Part shown: positions 7,009 through 14,929 of the stretch, one piece after another
Layout of the letters: the number at the start of each line of letters is the position of its first letter
How positions within the stretch are numbered: position 1 is the stretch's first letter
Assembly: GCF_020075705.1 (NCBI RefSeq)
Contig: NZ_JAIQUM010000066.1
Location: 1-29,077, forward strand
DNA length: 29,077 bases
Source of the DNA: Metabacillus rhizolycopersici
GTDB taxonomy: Bacteria > Bacillota > Bacilli > Bacillales > Bacillaceae
Direction: 5' to 3'
Program-made: the position numbers and the translations under genes
Notes under the pieces: model-generated
Told to the model about the DNA's origin: nothing
What the model saw: the letters and a program-made list of their open reading frames with translations, nothing else
Databases searched by the model: none

Positions 7009-7584
7009 ATGGCACGCGAACGCAAATTTTCATTGGAAGATTTATTTCAAACGACAAAACAACTTCTTCTTGATTATGGCTATGAGGGATTTACATTCAG
7101 TCTGCTAGCCGATCAATTGCATGTAGCAAGAGGTACTTTGTATAAATATTATGAAAATAAAGATGAGTTAATTTCAGCATATATGGTTTATGAACTGAAA
7201 CAAGTTCTTTTAAAATTAAAACAAATTGGCCAAATTGAAAGCTTTGAATCTCAATTCGATTTTCTAATCACACTCATTTTTAGTCATAATGACTTACAGC
7301 ACTTTATTGCAATAGCACATCAAATCCCGAAAGAAACAAATGAAAAAGTAAAGGCAAATAAAGAGCAGTTAGAAAAACTTCATCTTGATATGTATAGCTT
7401 ACTTCAAGACTTCATTGCATTAGGAAGGGAAGAAAAGGTTCTAAAGGACACGATACCAGATGGATTAATTTTAGGTTTTATTTTTCAAACAGTTGCAATT
7501 CCGAATCATTTTGGTGTCCCACATAAGGAATGGGTTGAATCAATTAAACATATTATTAGTCATGGAATGTTTACAAACAATTAA
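7009..7584 (+). CDS. TetR/AcrR-family transcriptional regulator
   Basis: The 191-residue product has a standard TetR DNA-binding domain: LFQTTKQLLLDYGYEGFTFS, then LADQLHVARGTLYKYYENKDEL (about 33-54), the helix-turn-helix with the usual GTLYKYY/K-E-L ending. The C-terminal all-helical ligand domain is not diagnostic. ATG 7009 has GAGGTGA six bases upstream. It sits directly before an MMPL exporter on the same strand, with three operator-like dyads and a promoter in the 140-base gap, so it very probably represses the exporter and is released by an exported or related compound. Confidence 0.9.
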   Translation: MARERKFSLEDLFQTTKQLLLDYGYEGFTFSLLADQLHVARGTLYKYYENKDELISAYMVYELKQVLLKLKQIGQIESFESQFDFLITLIFSHNDLQHFIAIAHQIPKETNEKVKANKEQLEKLHLDMYSLLQDFIALGREEKVLKDTIPDGLILGFIFQTVAIPNHFGVPHKEWVESIKHIISHGMFTNN

Positions 7585-7613
7585 TTGACACTTGCGTCAC
7601 TATAAAAGATAAT
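7585..7613 (+). promoter_or_regulatory. Promoter of the MMPL exporter gene
   Basis: TTGACA (7585-7590) and GATAAT (7608-7613) are 17 bases apart, a near-consensus sigma-A promoter right after the tetR stop. The -35 is part of the first operator dyad. Confidence 0.75.
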
Positions 7614-7666
7614 TATAATGTGACAAGAGTGTCATTTTATTTTTATCTAAAGTGACGTCGGTGTCA
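7586..7666. promoter_or_regulatory. Three TetR-operator-like dyads
   Basis: TGACACTTGCGTCA (7586-7599), TGACAAGAGTGTCA (7621-7634) and TGACGTCGGTGTCA (7653-7666) share the 14-base form TGAC-N6-GTCA, with starts 35 and 32 bases apart (about three helical turns). The first overlaps the -35 box, and the other two lie in the leader. They are the expected targets of the adjacent TetR protein. Confidence 0.75.
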
Positions 7667-7724
7667 CTTTGGTGATAGTTAGGGTCTTAATACAAGTAAG
7701 ATTATTATCTAAATGGAGGGGAAA

Positions 7725-9830
7725 ATGAATAAATTAATAAATGCTATTACCGATCGTGTAACTACGAGAAAAGGAATGTGGATAACACTTGCTGTTTGGT
7801 TAATTATTACATTATTATTAGCAGGGCTTGCACCTAGTGCTAGAGATTATGTGGTTAATAGTATTGATTCAATTCCTGAAGATGCTGATTCTGTTGTTGC
7901 ACAAAATAAGATTGATCAGTATTTTCAAGATAGTGATGGAATTCCCGCTTTGTTAGTATTTCAATCAAGTGAAAGTGAATTAGAACTGGCAAAGTTGACG
8001 AACATTATGGAAAATGTAGCAGAAGAACAAATTGAGGGTGTAAAAGAACTTGTTTCTCTGACAAATTTACCTCCTCAAGCGACAGAAGGTTTCTTCTCTG
8101 AAGACCGGACAACAGCAGTTATTCCTTTAATCTTTGATTCTTCTTTAGATACTGACGCAATAAAAGAAGCACAGGTGAAAATTCAGAAAATAGCAGAAGA
8201 GTCACCAGACTTAACGTTATATATTACTGGACCTGCAGGAATCGCAACGGATGCTGTTGATTTATTTTCAAGAGCGGACATTGTCCTCCTTTTATCAACT
8301 GTAGGGATCATTCTCATTTTATTAATTGTTATTTATCGATCACCATTATTAGCTTTTATTCCGTTAATAGCCGCAGGTTTTGTTTATTTTGTTGTTAATC
8401 AAATACTTGGCTTAATGGGGAAGGCAGGACTATCACTAGGTAACCAGAGTTTGTCTATTATGAGTATACTTTTATTCGCAGCAGTCATTGATTACTCGTT
8501 GTTTGTCTTCTCACGATTCCGTGAAGAATTAAAGAGCCATGAGGATAAATATACTGCAATGAAGTCAGCAATGAGAGAAACTGGAATACCGGTATTTTAT
8601 TCAGGTGGGACAGTTTTAGCTGCTATGCTTGTGTTATTTTTTGCCGAATTTGGCGATTATCGAAATTTTGCTCCAACATTCGGTACAACAATGTTTGTTA
8701 TTATGATCGCATCGATTACGCTTGTCCCTGCATTATTTACGCTTTTTGGTCGGAAATCGTTTTGGCCTAAAATTCCAAGAGTAGGTGATGAAAAGATTGC
8801 CAAAAGCTCTTTCTGGGGAAAGGTAGGTACATTCGTTGTAAAAAAACCAACATTATCTATTATAATGGTTGGTGTTATTCTCATCGTATCAGCAAGCAAT
8901 ATGTTTAATTTGAACTATCAGTTTGATACAATTAAATCTTTTCCGGAAGACATGCCATCTCGAGAAGGTTATGAAATCTTAGAAGAAAAGTTTGAAAGTG
9001 GAGACTTGGCACCTACAACTGTATTGTTAGAATCCGATACAGCCATAACTCAAAAAGAACAAGAAGAATTACGAGCAACGCTTGCTGATCAACCACTAGT
9101 AAGCAATGTTTCTATAAAAGGTATGACAGACGATAATAAAGTCATGTCATTGCGTCTCACTTTTGAAGACAGTCCGTATTCAATTGAATCCATTGATGCC
9201 TTAGAAACGATAAAAGACGATGCTGATCAATCGATAAAAGAGTTGAATCTTGAAGGGGAGTTATATTTTGCTGGAGAAACGGCGACACAAGTTGATGATC
9301 GCTCTATAAACAACAGAGATTTGGTCGTCATTGTCTCTTTGGAAACGGTATTGATCTTAATCATGTTAATTTTCCTAACGAAATCAATAAAAATGCCAAT
9401 TTATATGATGGGTACCATTTTATTCTCATTTTTAGCTGCACTTGGCTTAGGGATGTTCTTAACTAGTTTATTCTTTGATATTGAATCCATTAGTAATAGA
9501 GTTCCGCTTTATTCATTTGTTTTCTTAGTCGCACTTGGAATTGATTACAATATCATCTTAATATCTAGATTCATCGAAGAACGAAAGAATCACGATGTTA
9601 AAACAGCTGTAGAAATCGCTGTTTCTTCAACTGGTGGTGTTATTTCATCTGCAGGTATTCTCTTAGCAGCAACCTTTGCTGTTTTGATGACACAGCCTAT
9701 TCAAATCTTATTTGTATTTGGATTTATTGTTGCAGTAGGTATATTATTAGATACATTTTTAATAAGGGGCGTCTTGCTTCCTGCATTGCTTGTTTTATTT
9801 GAAAAGGAGAAAGAAGTAAGTAAGAATTAA
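7725..9830 (+). CDS. MMPL/RND-superfamily exporter
   Basis: The 701-residue protein has the two-fold repeat of MMPL transporters: one helix (about 20-38), a large extracytoplasmic domain (about 40-180), a helix bundle, then the same again (helix about 378-398, domain 400-530, bundle 535-695). Each bundle carries the proton-relay Asp-Tyr pair, in AAVIDYSLF (Asp256) and ALGIDYNII (Asp607). The length fits single-gene Gram-positive MMPL/YdfJ-type proteins, which move lipids, siderophores or drugs by proton motive force; substrate unknown. I used ATG 7725, since ATG 7713 overlaps the GGAGGGG ribosome site (7715-7721). Probably repressed by the upstream TetR. Confidence 0.88.
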   Translation: MNKLINAITDRVTTRKGMWITLAVWLIITLLLAGLAPSARDYVVNSIDSIPEDADSVVAQNKIDQYFQDSDGIPALLVFQSSESELELAKLTNIMENVAEEQIEGVKELVSLTNLPPQATEGFFSEDRTTAVIPLIFDSSLDTDAIKEAQVKIQKIAEESPDLTLYITGPAGIATDAVDLFSRADIVLLLSTVGIILILLIVIYRSPLLAFIPLIAAGFVYFVVNQILGLMGKAGLSLGNQSLSIMSILLFAAVIDYSLFVFSRFREELKSHEDKYTAMKSAMRETGIPVFYSGGTVLAAMLVLFFAEFGDYRNFAPTFGTTMFVIMIASITLVPALFTLFGRKSFWPKIPRVGDEKIAKSSFWGKVGTFVVKKPTLSIIMVGVILIVSASNMFNLNYQFDTIKSFPEDMPSREGYEILEEKFESGDLAPTTVLLESDTAITQKEQEELRATLADQPLVSNVSIKGMTDDNKVMSLRLTFEDSPYSIESIDALETIKDDADQSIKELNLEGELYFAGETATQVDDRSINNRDLVVIVSLETVLILIMLIFLTKSIKMPIYMMGTILFSFLAALGLGMFLTSLFFDIESISNRVPLYSFVFLVALGIDYNIILISRFIEERKNHDVKTAVEIAVSSTGGVISSAGILLAATFAVLMTQPIQILFVFGFIVAVGILLDTFLIRGVLLPALLVLFEKEKEVSKN

Positions 9831-9898
9831 AATGGGATATTCCCACACTGTGTTAAAGAATTAAAGCTTAGACCTAGTTTGCAGAATTGGAGTAATAA

Positions 9899-10588
9899 AT
9901 GAGAATTAATAAATATATTAGTGAAACAGGATTTTGTTCTCGTAGAGAAACTAACAGGTTAATTGAAGCTAAAAGAATTACGATAAACGGGGTAATTTGT
10001 GAACATGGAGCTACTGTTGAAAATGGGGATTTAGTTTTAATTGATGGGAAACCCCTTGGTAGCAAAGGAGAACCGATTTATCTAGCGCTAAACAAGCCTG
10101 TCGGAATCACATGTACTGCTGCAAAGCATATAGAAGGAAACATCATTGATTTTGTTAATTACCATGAACGAATTTTTCCAATCGGCCGCTTAGACAAAGC
10201 GTCCGAGGGGCTTATTCTTCTAACTAATGACGGGGATATTGTGAATAAAATCATGAAATCAGAGTACAATCATGAAAAGGAATATATCGTCACAGTAGAC
10301 AAGCCCTTTACGGACTCGTTCATCGAAGGAATGGCGAACGGAGTTGAAATACTGGGAGTTAAGACGAAACCTTGTCATGTAACAAGAATAAGCGATTATG
10401 TATTTCGAATTATTCTTACCCAAGGTCTTAATCGGCAAATTCGTAGAATGTCTAAAGTTTTCGGTTATAAAGTCGTTAAACTTGAGCGTATTCGCATTAT
10501 GAATATTAAGCTTGATCAATTATGTATTGGTCAATGGCGAGAACTAACGAAGGAAGAACTTGAGCAGTTGAAACTACGTTTACAGTAA
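9899..10588 (+). CDS. rluF: 23S rRNA pseudouridine synthase, RluF type
   Basis: The 229-residue protein starts with an S4 RNA-binding domain (MRINKYISETGFCSRRETNR, residues 1-60) and continues with the RsuA/RluB/E/F catalytic domain. The catalytic aspartate is Asp99 in GRLDKASEGL, and GLNRQIRRM (about 176-184) is the second conserved block. KHIEGNIIDFV fits RluF, which in E. coli modifies U2604 of 23S rRNA; the target here is inferred. ATG 9899 lies about 7 bases after GGAG. Monocistronic, with its own strong terminator. A shortened, decayed copy of this gene and its terminator lies about 9 kb away behind galU. Confidence 0.88.
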   Translation: MRINKYISETGFCSRRETNRLIEAKRITINGVICEHGATVENGDLVLIDGKPLGSKGEPIYLALNKPVGITCTAAKHIEGNIIDFVNYHERIFPIGRLDKASEGLILLTNDGDIVNKIMKSEYNHEKEYIVTVDKPFTDSFIEGMANGVEILGVKTKPCHVTRISDYVFRIILTQGLNRQIRRMSKVFGYKVVKLERIRIMNIKLDQLCIGQWRELTKEELEQLKLRLQ

Positions 10589-10651
10589 AGTTGCCCATTT
10601 AGATATTTCGGCATAACCGTTGAATAGCAGTAATTAAATGCATTTATTATG

Positions 10652-10697
10652 AATAATACCTCTATATACACTCGTGTATGTGGAGGTATTATTTTTG
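10652..10697. terminator. Terminator of rluF, usable in both directions
   Basis: AATAATACCTC (10652-10662) pairs with GAGGTATTATT (10683-10693), with an inner ATACAC/GTGTAT stem, followed by TTTTT. On the reverse strand it lies about 130 bases beyond the epimerase gene and could end that transcript. A diverged copy is at 19167-19204. Confidence 0.85.
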
Positions 10698-10824
10698 TAA
10701 CAAAAGATATAGATGTCCATTAAATAAATTCTCAAATATTCAATAGGATCGCCACACCTCTTATTGCAGGAGCGGGTAGTTTCACTGTGCAAATAAAAGG
10801 ATGATTCATAGTCAGCCATCATTT

Positions 10825-11772
10825 CTACAGTTGATAAACTGACCGGATATACTGAATCTCTTGCGATAAGCCTTCTTTTAATGTGACTATAGGTTCATAG
10901 TCTAAAAGAGTTTGTGCAAGCGAAATATCAGCCCATGTGTGTTTTGGTTCGCCACTAATTTTTTGAGAGTAGTATATAGTTGCCTTTTTATTGGTTAATT
11001 GTTCTAACATAAAGATAATCTCATTAATAGAAGCTCTTTCTTTTCCTCCGATATTAATCGTACTTCCAATAAGATTATCTTTGTACAAAATTGATGATGT
11101 TGCGTCTATACAATCGCTTACGAATGTAAAATCTCTTGACTGTGTTCCATCTCCATAAACGGTGATAGGTTCCCCTTTAAGGATTTGAAGAATAAACCGG
11201 TGAAATGCCATATCAGGACGTTGTCTTGGTCCATATACAGTGAAAAACCTGACAATAATAATTGGGATATTGTAGCTCTTTTGATATACATGACATAGGT
11301 GTTCTCCTGTTAACTTCGTAATTCCATACGGTGAAAGTGGGGTTGGACAAGAATCCTCTGAAACTTTCCCACTTTTTTCGCCGTAAACAGAGGAAGTCGA
11401 AGCATAAATAAATTTCGTTAAATTTTTGTTTTTTGCAGCTTCTAAAAGACGTTGGGTCACACTAATGTTATTTGATACATACGGTCCAAAATCGTTGCCC
11501 CAGCTTGAGCGAACACCTGGCATACCAGCTAAATGATACACAGCATCAATATCATGAAGTAGATGCTCGAGATCGGCTGTTAGTAGATCTAATTTAAGGA
11601 ATTGAAACTTGGAATGGTTCATAAGAGCTTTAATGTTAACTTGCTTTAGCATATCAGGTGTTGGACCGATAAATGTATCAACGCCAACCACTTCATTTTT
11701 TGTATCCTTTAGTAATTGTTCACATAAATGGGATCCGATAAATCCTGCAGCACCAGTGACAAGTATTTTCAT
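10825..11772 (-). CDS. ytcB: NAD-dependent sugar-nucleotide epimerase/dehydratase, YtcB-like
   Basis: An extended short-chain dehydrogenase of 315 residues, with the NAD motif GAAGFIG (7-13), the TSS segment at 126-128, and the catalytic Tyr149/Lys153 (YGITK). The architecture is that of UDP-glucose/UDP-glucuronate 4-epimerases and related enzymes; RFFTVYGPRQRPDMAF (about 177-192) is the typical substrate-binding stretch. Its ATG overlaps the stop of the upstream UDP-glucose dehydrogenase gene by four bases (ATGA), so the two are co-translated and UDP-glucuronate is the likely substrate. The pair corresponds in order to ytcA-ytcB of B. subtilis, a mother-cell sporulation locus; that naming is by recollection. 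The exact product is undetermined. Confidence 0.82.
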   Translation of the reverse strand: MKILVTGAAGFIGSHLCEQLLKDTKNEVVGVDTFIGPTPDMLKQVNIKALMNHSKFQFLKLDLLTADLEHLLHDIDAVYHLAGMPGVRSSWGNDFGPYVSNNISVTQRLLEAAKNKNLTKFIYASTSSVYGEKSGKVSEDSCPTPLSPYGITKLTGEHLCHVYQKSYNIPIIIVRFFTVYGPRQRPDMAFHRFILQILKGEPITVYGDGTQSRDFTFVSDCIDATSSILYKDNLIGSTINIGGKERASINEIIFMLEQLTNKKATIYYSQKISGEPKHTWADISLAQTLLDYEPIVTLKEGLSQEIQYIRSVYQL

Positions 11773-13058
11773 GAACGAGCAACACCGATATAATCTAATC
11801 CAAGTTCATAAATACTTGACGGGTCAATACAATTCCTTGCATCTAGGACAACATTACCTTTCATTAGCTCCTTAATTTTTTTCCAATCTAGTTGTCGAAA
11901 TTCATCCCATTCGGTTGCAATAATAATACAATCTGTATCAGTAACGGATTGTTCTAATGTTGTATATTGGATGATATTTGCTTTTCCTATAAAAGGTAAA
12001 GTAGCTTTAGGATCATAAGTGTTTACCTTGCAGCCTAATTGACTTAATTTATCAATGAGTTGAACAGCTCGAGAGCATCTTGTGTCATCGGTATTAGGCT
12101 TAAATGCAATTCCAAGAACTGAAATCGTTTTTCCTGGCAAATTGTCAAAAGCAGAAGAAAGCTTATCGATATAAAAATCAACCTGTGTATGATTAGTAGC
12201 TTGAATCGCTTGTAATATTAGAGGTGTGATATTTTTTTCTAACGCACTATGCTCAAGGGAACGGACATCCTTTGGAAAGCAAGATCCGCCGTAGCCAAGT
12301 CCTGACTGAAGAAAATGAGGACTAATTCTTGGATCAGTGCTGATTCCCCGAACAACATCTTCAATATTTACCTCGTACTTGTCACAAATTCTAGCAATCT
12401 CATTGATAAATGAAATTTTTGTAGCTAAAAATGCATTTGACGTATATTTAATCATTTCAGCACCTGAAAGACTTGTCATAATATATGGTGCTTCTAAACC
12501 TTGATAAATTGACTTCATTATCGGGAGTGATTTCTTATCATTCTTCTTCATTCCTACAACAATTTTATCAGCATTCATCATATCAAAAATTGCAGAGCCT
12601 TCTCTTAAAAATTCAGGATTCGAAACAACTGAAAATAATTCAGGAGCAATTCCTTTTTGAATTAATCTATTATGAATCTCTTCATTTGTACCAGGTGGAA
12701 CTGTACTTTTTGTAATAATTGTTTTATAGGATGTTAGAGTTTCTGCTATCAGATCAACGACTGAATGAATATACGTTAAATCCGTTTTCCCGTCTGGAAG
12801 AGAAGGGGTACCAACTGCAATTAAGATAACGGGATACTTACTAATAGTATTGACGACATTAGAACTAAAGGTTAAATTATCTTTGTTTTTAGAAATTAAT
12901 TCTTTTATTCCAGGCTCATAGATTGGAACCTCTCCTAGATTTAATGACTTGATCTTCTCTTTGTTTGTATCTACACAGCAAACGGTATGGCCTAGATCAG
13001 CTAGAACAGATGCAGAAGTTAGGCCGACATAACCGGCACCTACTATACAAATTTTCAT
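11769..13058 (-). CDS. ytcA: UDP-glucose 6-dehydrogenase, YtcA/TuaD type
   Basis: The 429-residue enzyme oxidises UDP-glucose twice to UDP-glucuronate using NAD+. The N-terminal NAD motif is GAGYVG (7-12); EFLREGSA (149-156), Lys204 in the EMIKYTSNAF segment, and the catalytic Cys260 in GYGGSCFPKD are all present, as is the C-terminal UDP-binding domain with FKPNTDDTR. The family's usual length is about 430-450, so it is complete. ATG 13058 follows GAGAGAGGAAAA. It overlaps ytcB by four bases as the first gene of a two-gene operon. Function in a coat or surface sugar pathway is inferred from nearby galU, cotS and cotSA homologs. Confidence 0.9.
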   Translation of the reverse strand: MKICIVGAGYVGLTSASVLADLGHTVCCVDTNKEKIKSLNLGEVPIYEPGIKELISKNKDNLTFSSNVVNTISKYPVILIAVGTPSLPDGKTDLTYIHSVVDLIAETLTSYKTIITKSTVPPGTNEEIHNRLIQKGIAPELFSVVSNPEFLREGSAIFDMMNADKIVVGMKKNDKKSLPIMKSIYQGLEAPYIMTSLSGAEMIKYTSNAFLATKISFINEIARICDKYEVNIEDVVRGISTDPRISPHFLQSGLGYGGSCFPKDVRSLEHSALEKNITPLILQAIQATNHTQVDFYIDKLSSAFDNLPGKTISVLGIAFKPNTDDTRCSRAVQLIDKLSQLGCKVNTYDPKATLPFIGKANIIQYTTLEQSVTDTDCIIIATEWDEFRQLDWKKIKELMKGNVVLDARNCIDPSSIYELGLDYIGVARS

Positions 13059-13175
13059 ATCTGTTTTCCTCTCTCTAAAAGGTTTGTATTCTCTATTTTA
13101 TTAGTGGATAAGCATCTTTTGTGAAGATTATTGGCATAAAATCACATTCAAATGTAAATAATTTTGTTTTTTTAC

Positions 13176-13205
13176 AAAAAAAGACTGCAAGTAGATAGCG
13201 GTCTT
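13176..13205 (-). terminator. Reverse-strand intrinsic terminator
   Basis: Read on the reverse strand, AAGACCGC pairs with GCAGTCTT (one mismatch) and is followed by TTTTTTT. It lies 11 bases beyond the stop of the interrupted reverse-strand frame at 13216-13470, supporting that frame as a former gene. Confidence 0.65.
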
Positions 13206-13215
13206 GCATTACTGT

Positions 13216-13470
13216 CTATTCATCTACTTCAGCAACTCCTTGTATAGAAAAAGGTAAATCCATTGAAATTATCTTGCTACAGTGAATTAATTTTGGTAAT
13301 CTCCCATATTTGTAAAATGCATCAGCCATAAATAAGGCTATATTCGTTTTTGTATAAAACTTTTTAAATAAAGCATTCTAATAACCTTTATCACTTATAT
13401 GAATATTTACCTCAGATCCAGATGTTAACGAACGTAAGATTGTACAATAGTTCATAGGTGATTCCATCAA
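13216..13470 (-). pseudogene. Interrupted small gene (about 84 codons, one internal TAG)
   Basis: On the reverse strand one frame runs from TTG 13470 / ATG 13467 to a TAG at 13216-13218, broken only by a TAG at 13378-13380. The two halves read as one natural protein: MESPMNYCTILRSLTSGSEV before the stop and FMADAFYKYGRLPKLIH after it. AAGGTGAG lies about 9-12 bases before the start, and an intrinsic terminator follows the end. I do not recognise the family. A single G/C-to-T-type change (for example CAG or GAG to TAG) would account for the break. It could alternatively be chance open sequence. Confidence 0.5.
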
Positions 13471-13889
13471 GATGTCATCTCACCTTTATAGATAAATGTC
13501 TTCTAGTTTAATATATGAAGTGGGGACGTTATTGTTTGAACTAATACCCATTTATCCCCATCTTTATGTATGGTACTTCTAGATTCAATATTTTTCCTGA
13601 ACGAAAATGACTTTTTAATTGGGTTGTGCTGCTAATTCATAAAGTGACAAAATAAAAATATATCAGTATCACATTGGAACAGATGTTGAATTTAAAGATT
13701 GCTTCATAAGTTGATTACGATGTACCACATCAATTTTTTTAACCTTACATAAACTATTACTATGTATCTAACAAACTTTTTAAATACTCATAAGGCTTAA
13801 AGAACGGAAATGAACGTGTCTTGCAGAGCAATTAATTTACTTTGTGGATATAAAAGTAAGAAATTATGTTATTTATAGGAGGAATTGAA
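13471..13889. other. Intergenic region upstream of the acidic-repeat gene
   Basis: No gene found. CATAAACTA at 13748-13756 and CATAAGGCTTA near 13789 resemble the -10 of mother-cell sigma factors (CATAnnnTA) but lack well-spaced -35 AC elements, so no promoter is assigned. TGGGGA and TCCCCA (about 13522 and 13554) form a loose dyad. Confidence 0.3.
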
Positions 13890-14603
13890 ATGGTAAGTAA
13901 ATTAAGTATAGAAAAATTCGAGATCGAGGTTCAAGAAGGCGTTGCCTTAAGTGAAGTTTCAATATTAGAAGAAAATATTGACGAGGTTAAGGTAAAAGTC
14001 GAATACGTAGACGGCAATAAAGCAGAATATGAACCTGAAGACGAAGACGAAGAAGACGAAGAAGACGAAGAAGACGAGGAAGACGAGGAAGACGAAGAAG
14101 ACGAAGAAGACGAAGAAGACGAGGAAGACGAAGAAGACGAAGAAGACGAAGAAGACGAAGAAGACGAAGAAGACGAAGAAGACGAAGAAGACGAAGAAGA
14201 TGAAGAAGAAGAAGACGAAGAAGATGAAGAAGAAGAAGAAGACGAAGAAGACGAAGAAGATGAAGAAGAAGAAGAAGAAGACGAAGAAGATGAAGACGAA
14301 GAAGACGAAGAAGACGAAGAAGACGAAGAAGACGAAGAAGACGAAGAAGATGAAGACGAGGAAGACGAAGAAGACGAAGAAGACGAAGAAGACGAAGAAG
14401 ACGAAGAAGACGAAGAAGATGAAGACGAAGAAGACGAAGAAGATGAAGAAGATGAAGACGAAGAAGATGAAGAAGACGAATAAGAAGCGAAAGCGGAAGA
14501 CCAACCGCAAGCGGTGGAAGAACACAAAGAAGAATATAATGATGTAAGAAGTCAAAGAAAAAGAGAAGTAATAGATAAGATTTTAAAAGAAGTATTAAAG
14601 TAA
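13890..14603 (+). pseudogene. Acidic Glu/Asp-repeat protein with in-frame stop (coat protein candidate)
   Basis: ATG 13890 follows AGGAGGA (13877-13883). The first 50 residues form a beta-rich head (MVSKLSIEKFEIEVQEG). About 145 residues of an almost pure Glu-Glu-Asp tripeptide repeat follow (14036-14480), encoded by a 9-bp DNA repeat. A TAA at 14481-14483 ends the frame at 197 residues. In the same frame the sequence continues for 39 sensible codons, with a mixed helix ending VIDKILKEVLK and a natural TAA at 14601-14603, so the ancestral product was probably 237 residues and the inner TAA is a GAA-to-TAA change. Either a shortened acidic protein is still made, or the gene is damaged. Position among cot genes suggests a spore-coat role; the family was not recognised. 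The KTK-rich and Ser-rich frames over the same DNA are shadows. Confidence 0.65.
14036..14480 (+). repeat. 9-bp tandem repeat (GAAGACGAA-type)
   Basis: About 445 bases of near-perfect GAAGAAGAC units with scattered GAC/GAT and GAA/GAG variation, encoding EDE repeats. The strand is pure purine apart from C and T in the GAC/GAT codons. It is expected to be prone to slippage and assembly error in copy number. Confidence 0.95.
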
Positions 14604-14929
14604 TAATTGAAAATAAATCCTCAATTTACCTTTAGATCATCAACTACAGGAAAATGGGGATTTTAAATTTTTTTAAAATATCGATTAAATAACGATTTGT
14701 ACCTTGATTTTTTAGAGGTGAATCCCCAATACGTTTTAAGTTCTTTGGATTACTTAAACGTAAAAACTGCTTGAAAATCGTTATGGTGGCGGAATCAATA
14801 TGAAAATAAATGAAGAAAAACAGCTCGTAAAATGCAAAGTAGTGAAACTATCCATCAATAAAGGTGAACATTAGATTGATGGAAGTTTCACTATAACATC
14901 AAGATGAAGAATTCCGAATAATGATATAT
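14604..14929. other. Gene-free stretch with terminator-like hairpins
   Basis: AAATCCTCA (near 14611) can pair with TGGGGATTT (about 14655-14663), followed by AAATTTTTTT, a plausible terminator for the acidic-repeat gene. A second, much stronger hairpin is listed separately. A 24-codon frame beginning ATGAAAATAAATGAAG (about 14801) is too short to call. Confidence 0.45.
14840..14893. repeat. Long imperfect hairpin downstream of cotSA
   Basis: TAGTGAAACTATCCATCAAT (14840-14859) pairs with the 14875-14893 arm over 19 bp with one bulged base and a 15-base loop. It lies 37 bases beyond the cotSA stop on the reverse strand and probably ends or protects the cotS-cotSA transcript, though no T run follows directly. 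Confidence 0.65.

Noticed and set aside
10634..10822. 62-codon reverse frame downstream of the epimerase gene
   Set aside because: It reads through the rluF terminator hairpin and has no ribosome site or recognisable sequence.
14036..14480. CRISPR-like or other spaced repeat array
   Set aside because: The repeats are contiguous 9-bp coding units with no spacers; no CRISPR array, tRNA, rRNA or insertion sequence was found in the window.
13931..14555. Long Ser-rich and Phe/Val-rich reverse-strand frames and a Lys/Thr-rich forward frame over the acidic repeat
   Set aside because: They arise because a 9-bp repeat without stops is open in several frames; only the frame with a ribosome site and a non-repetitive head and tail is credible.
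14801..14875. 24-codon frame with weak GGTGGCGGA upstream
   Set aside because: Too short, and it ends inside a strong hairpin; no independent support.
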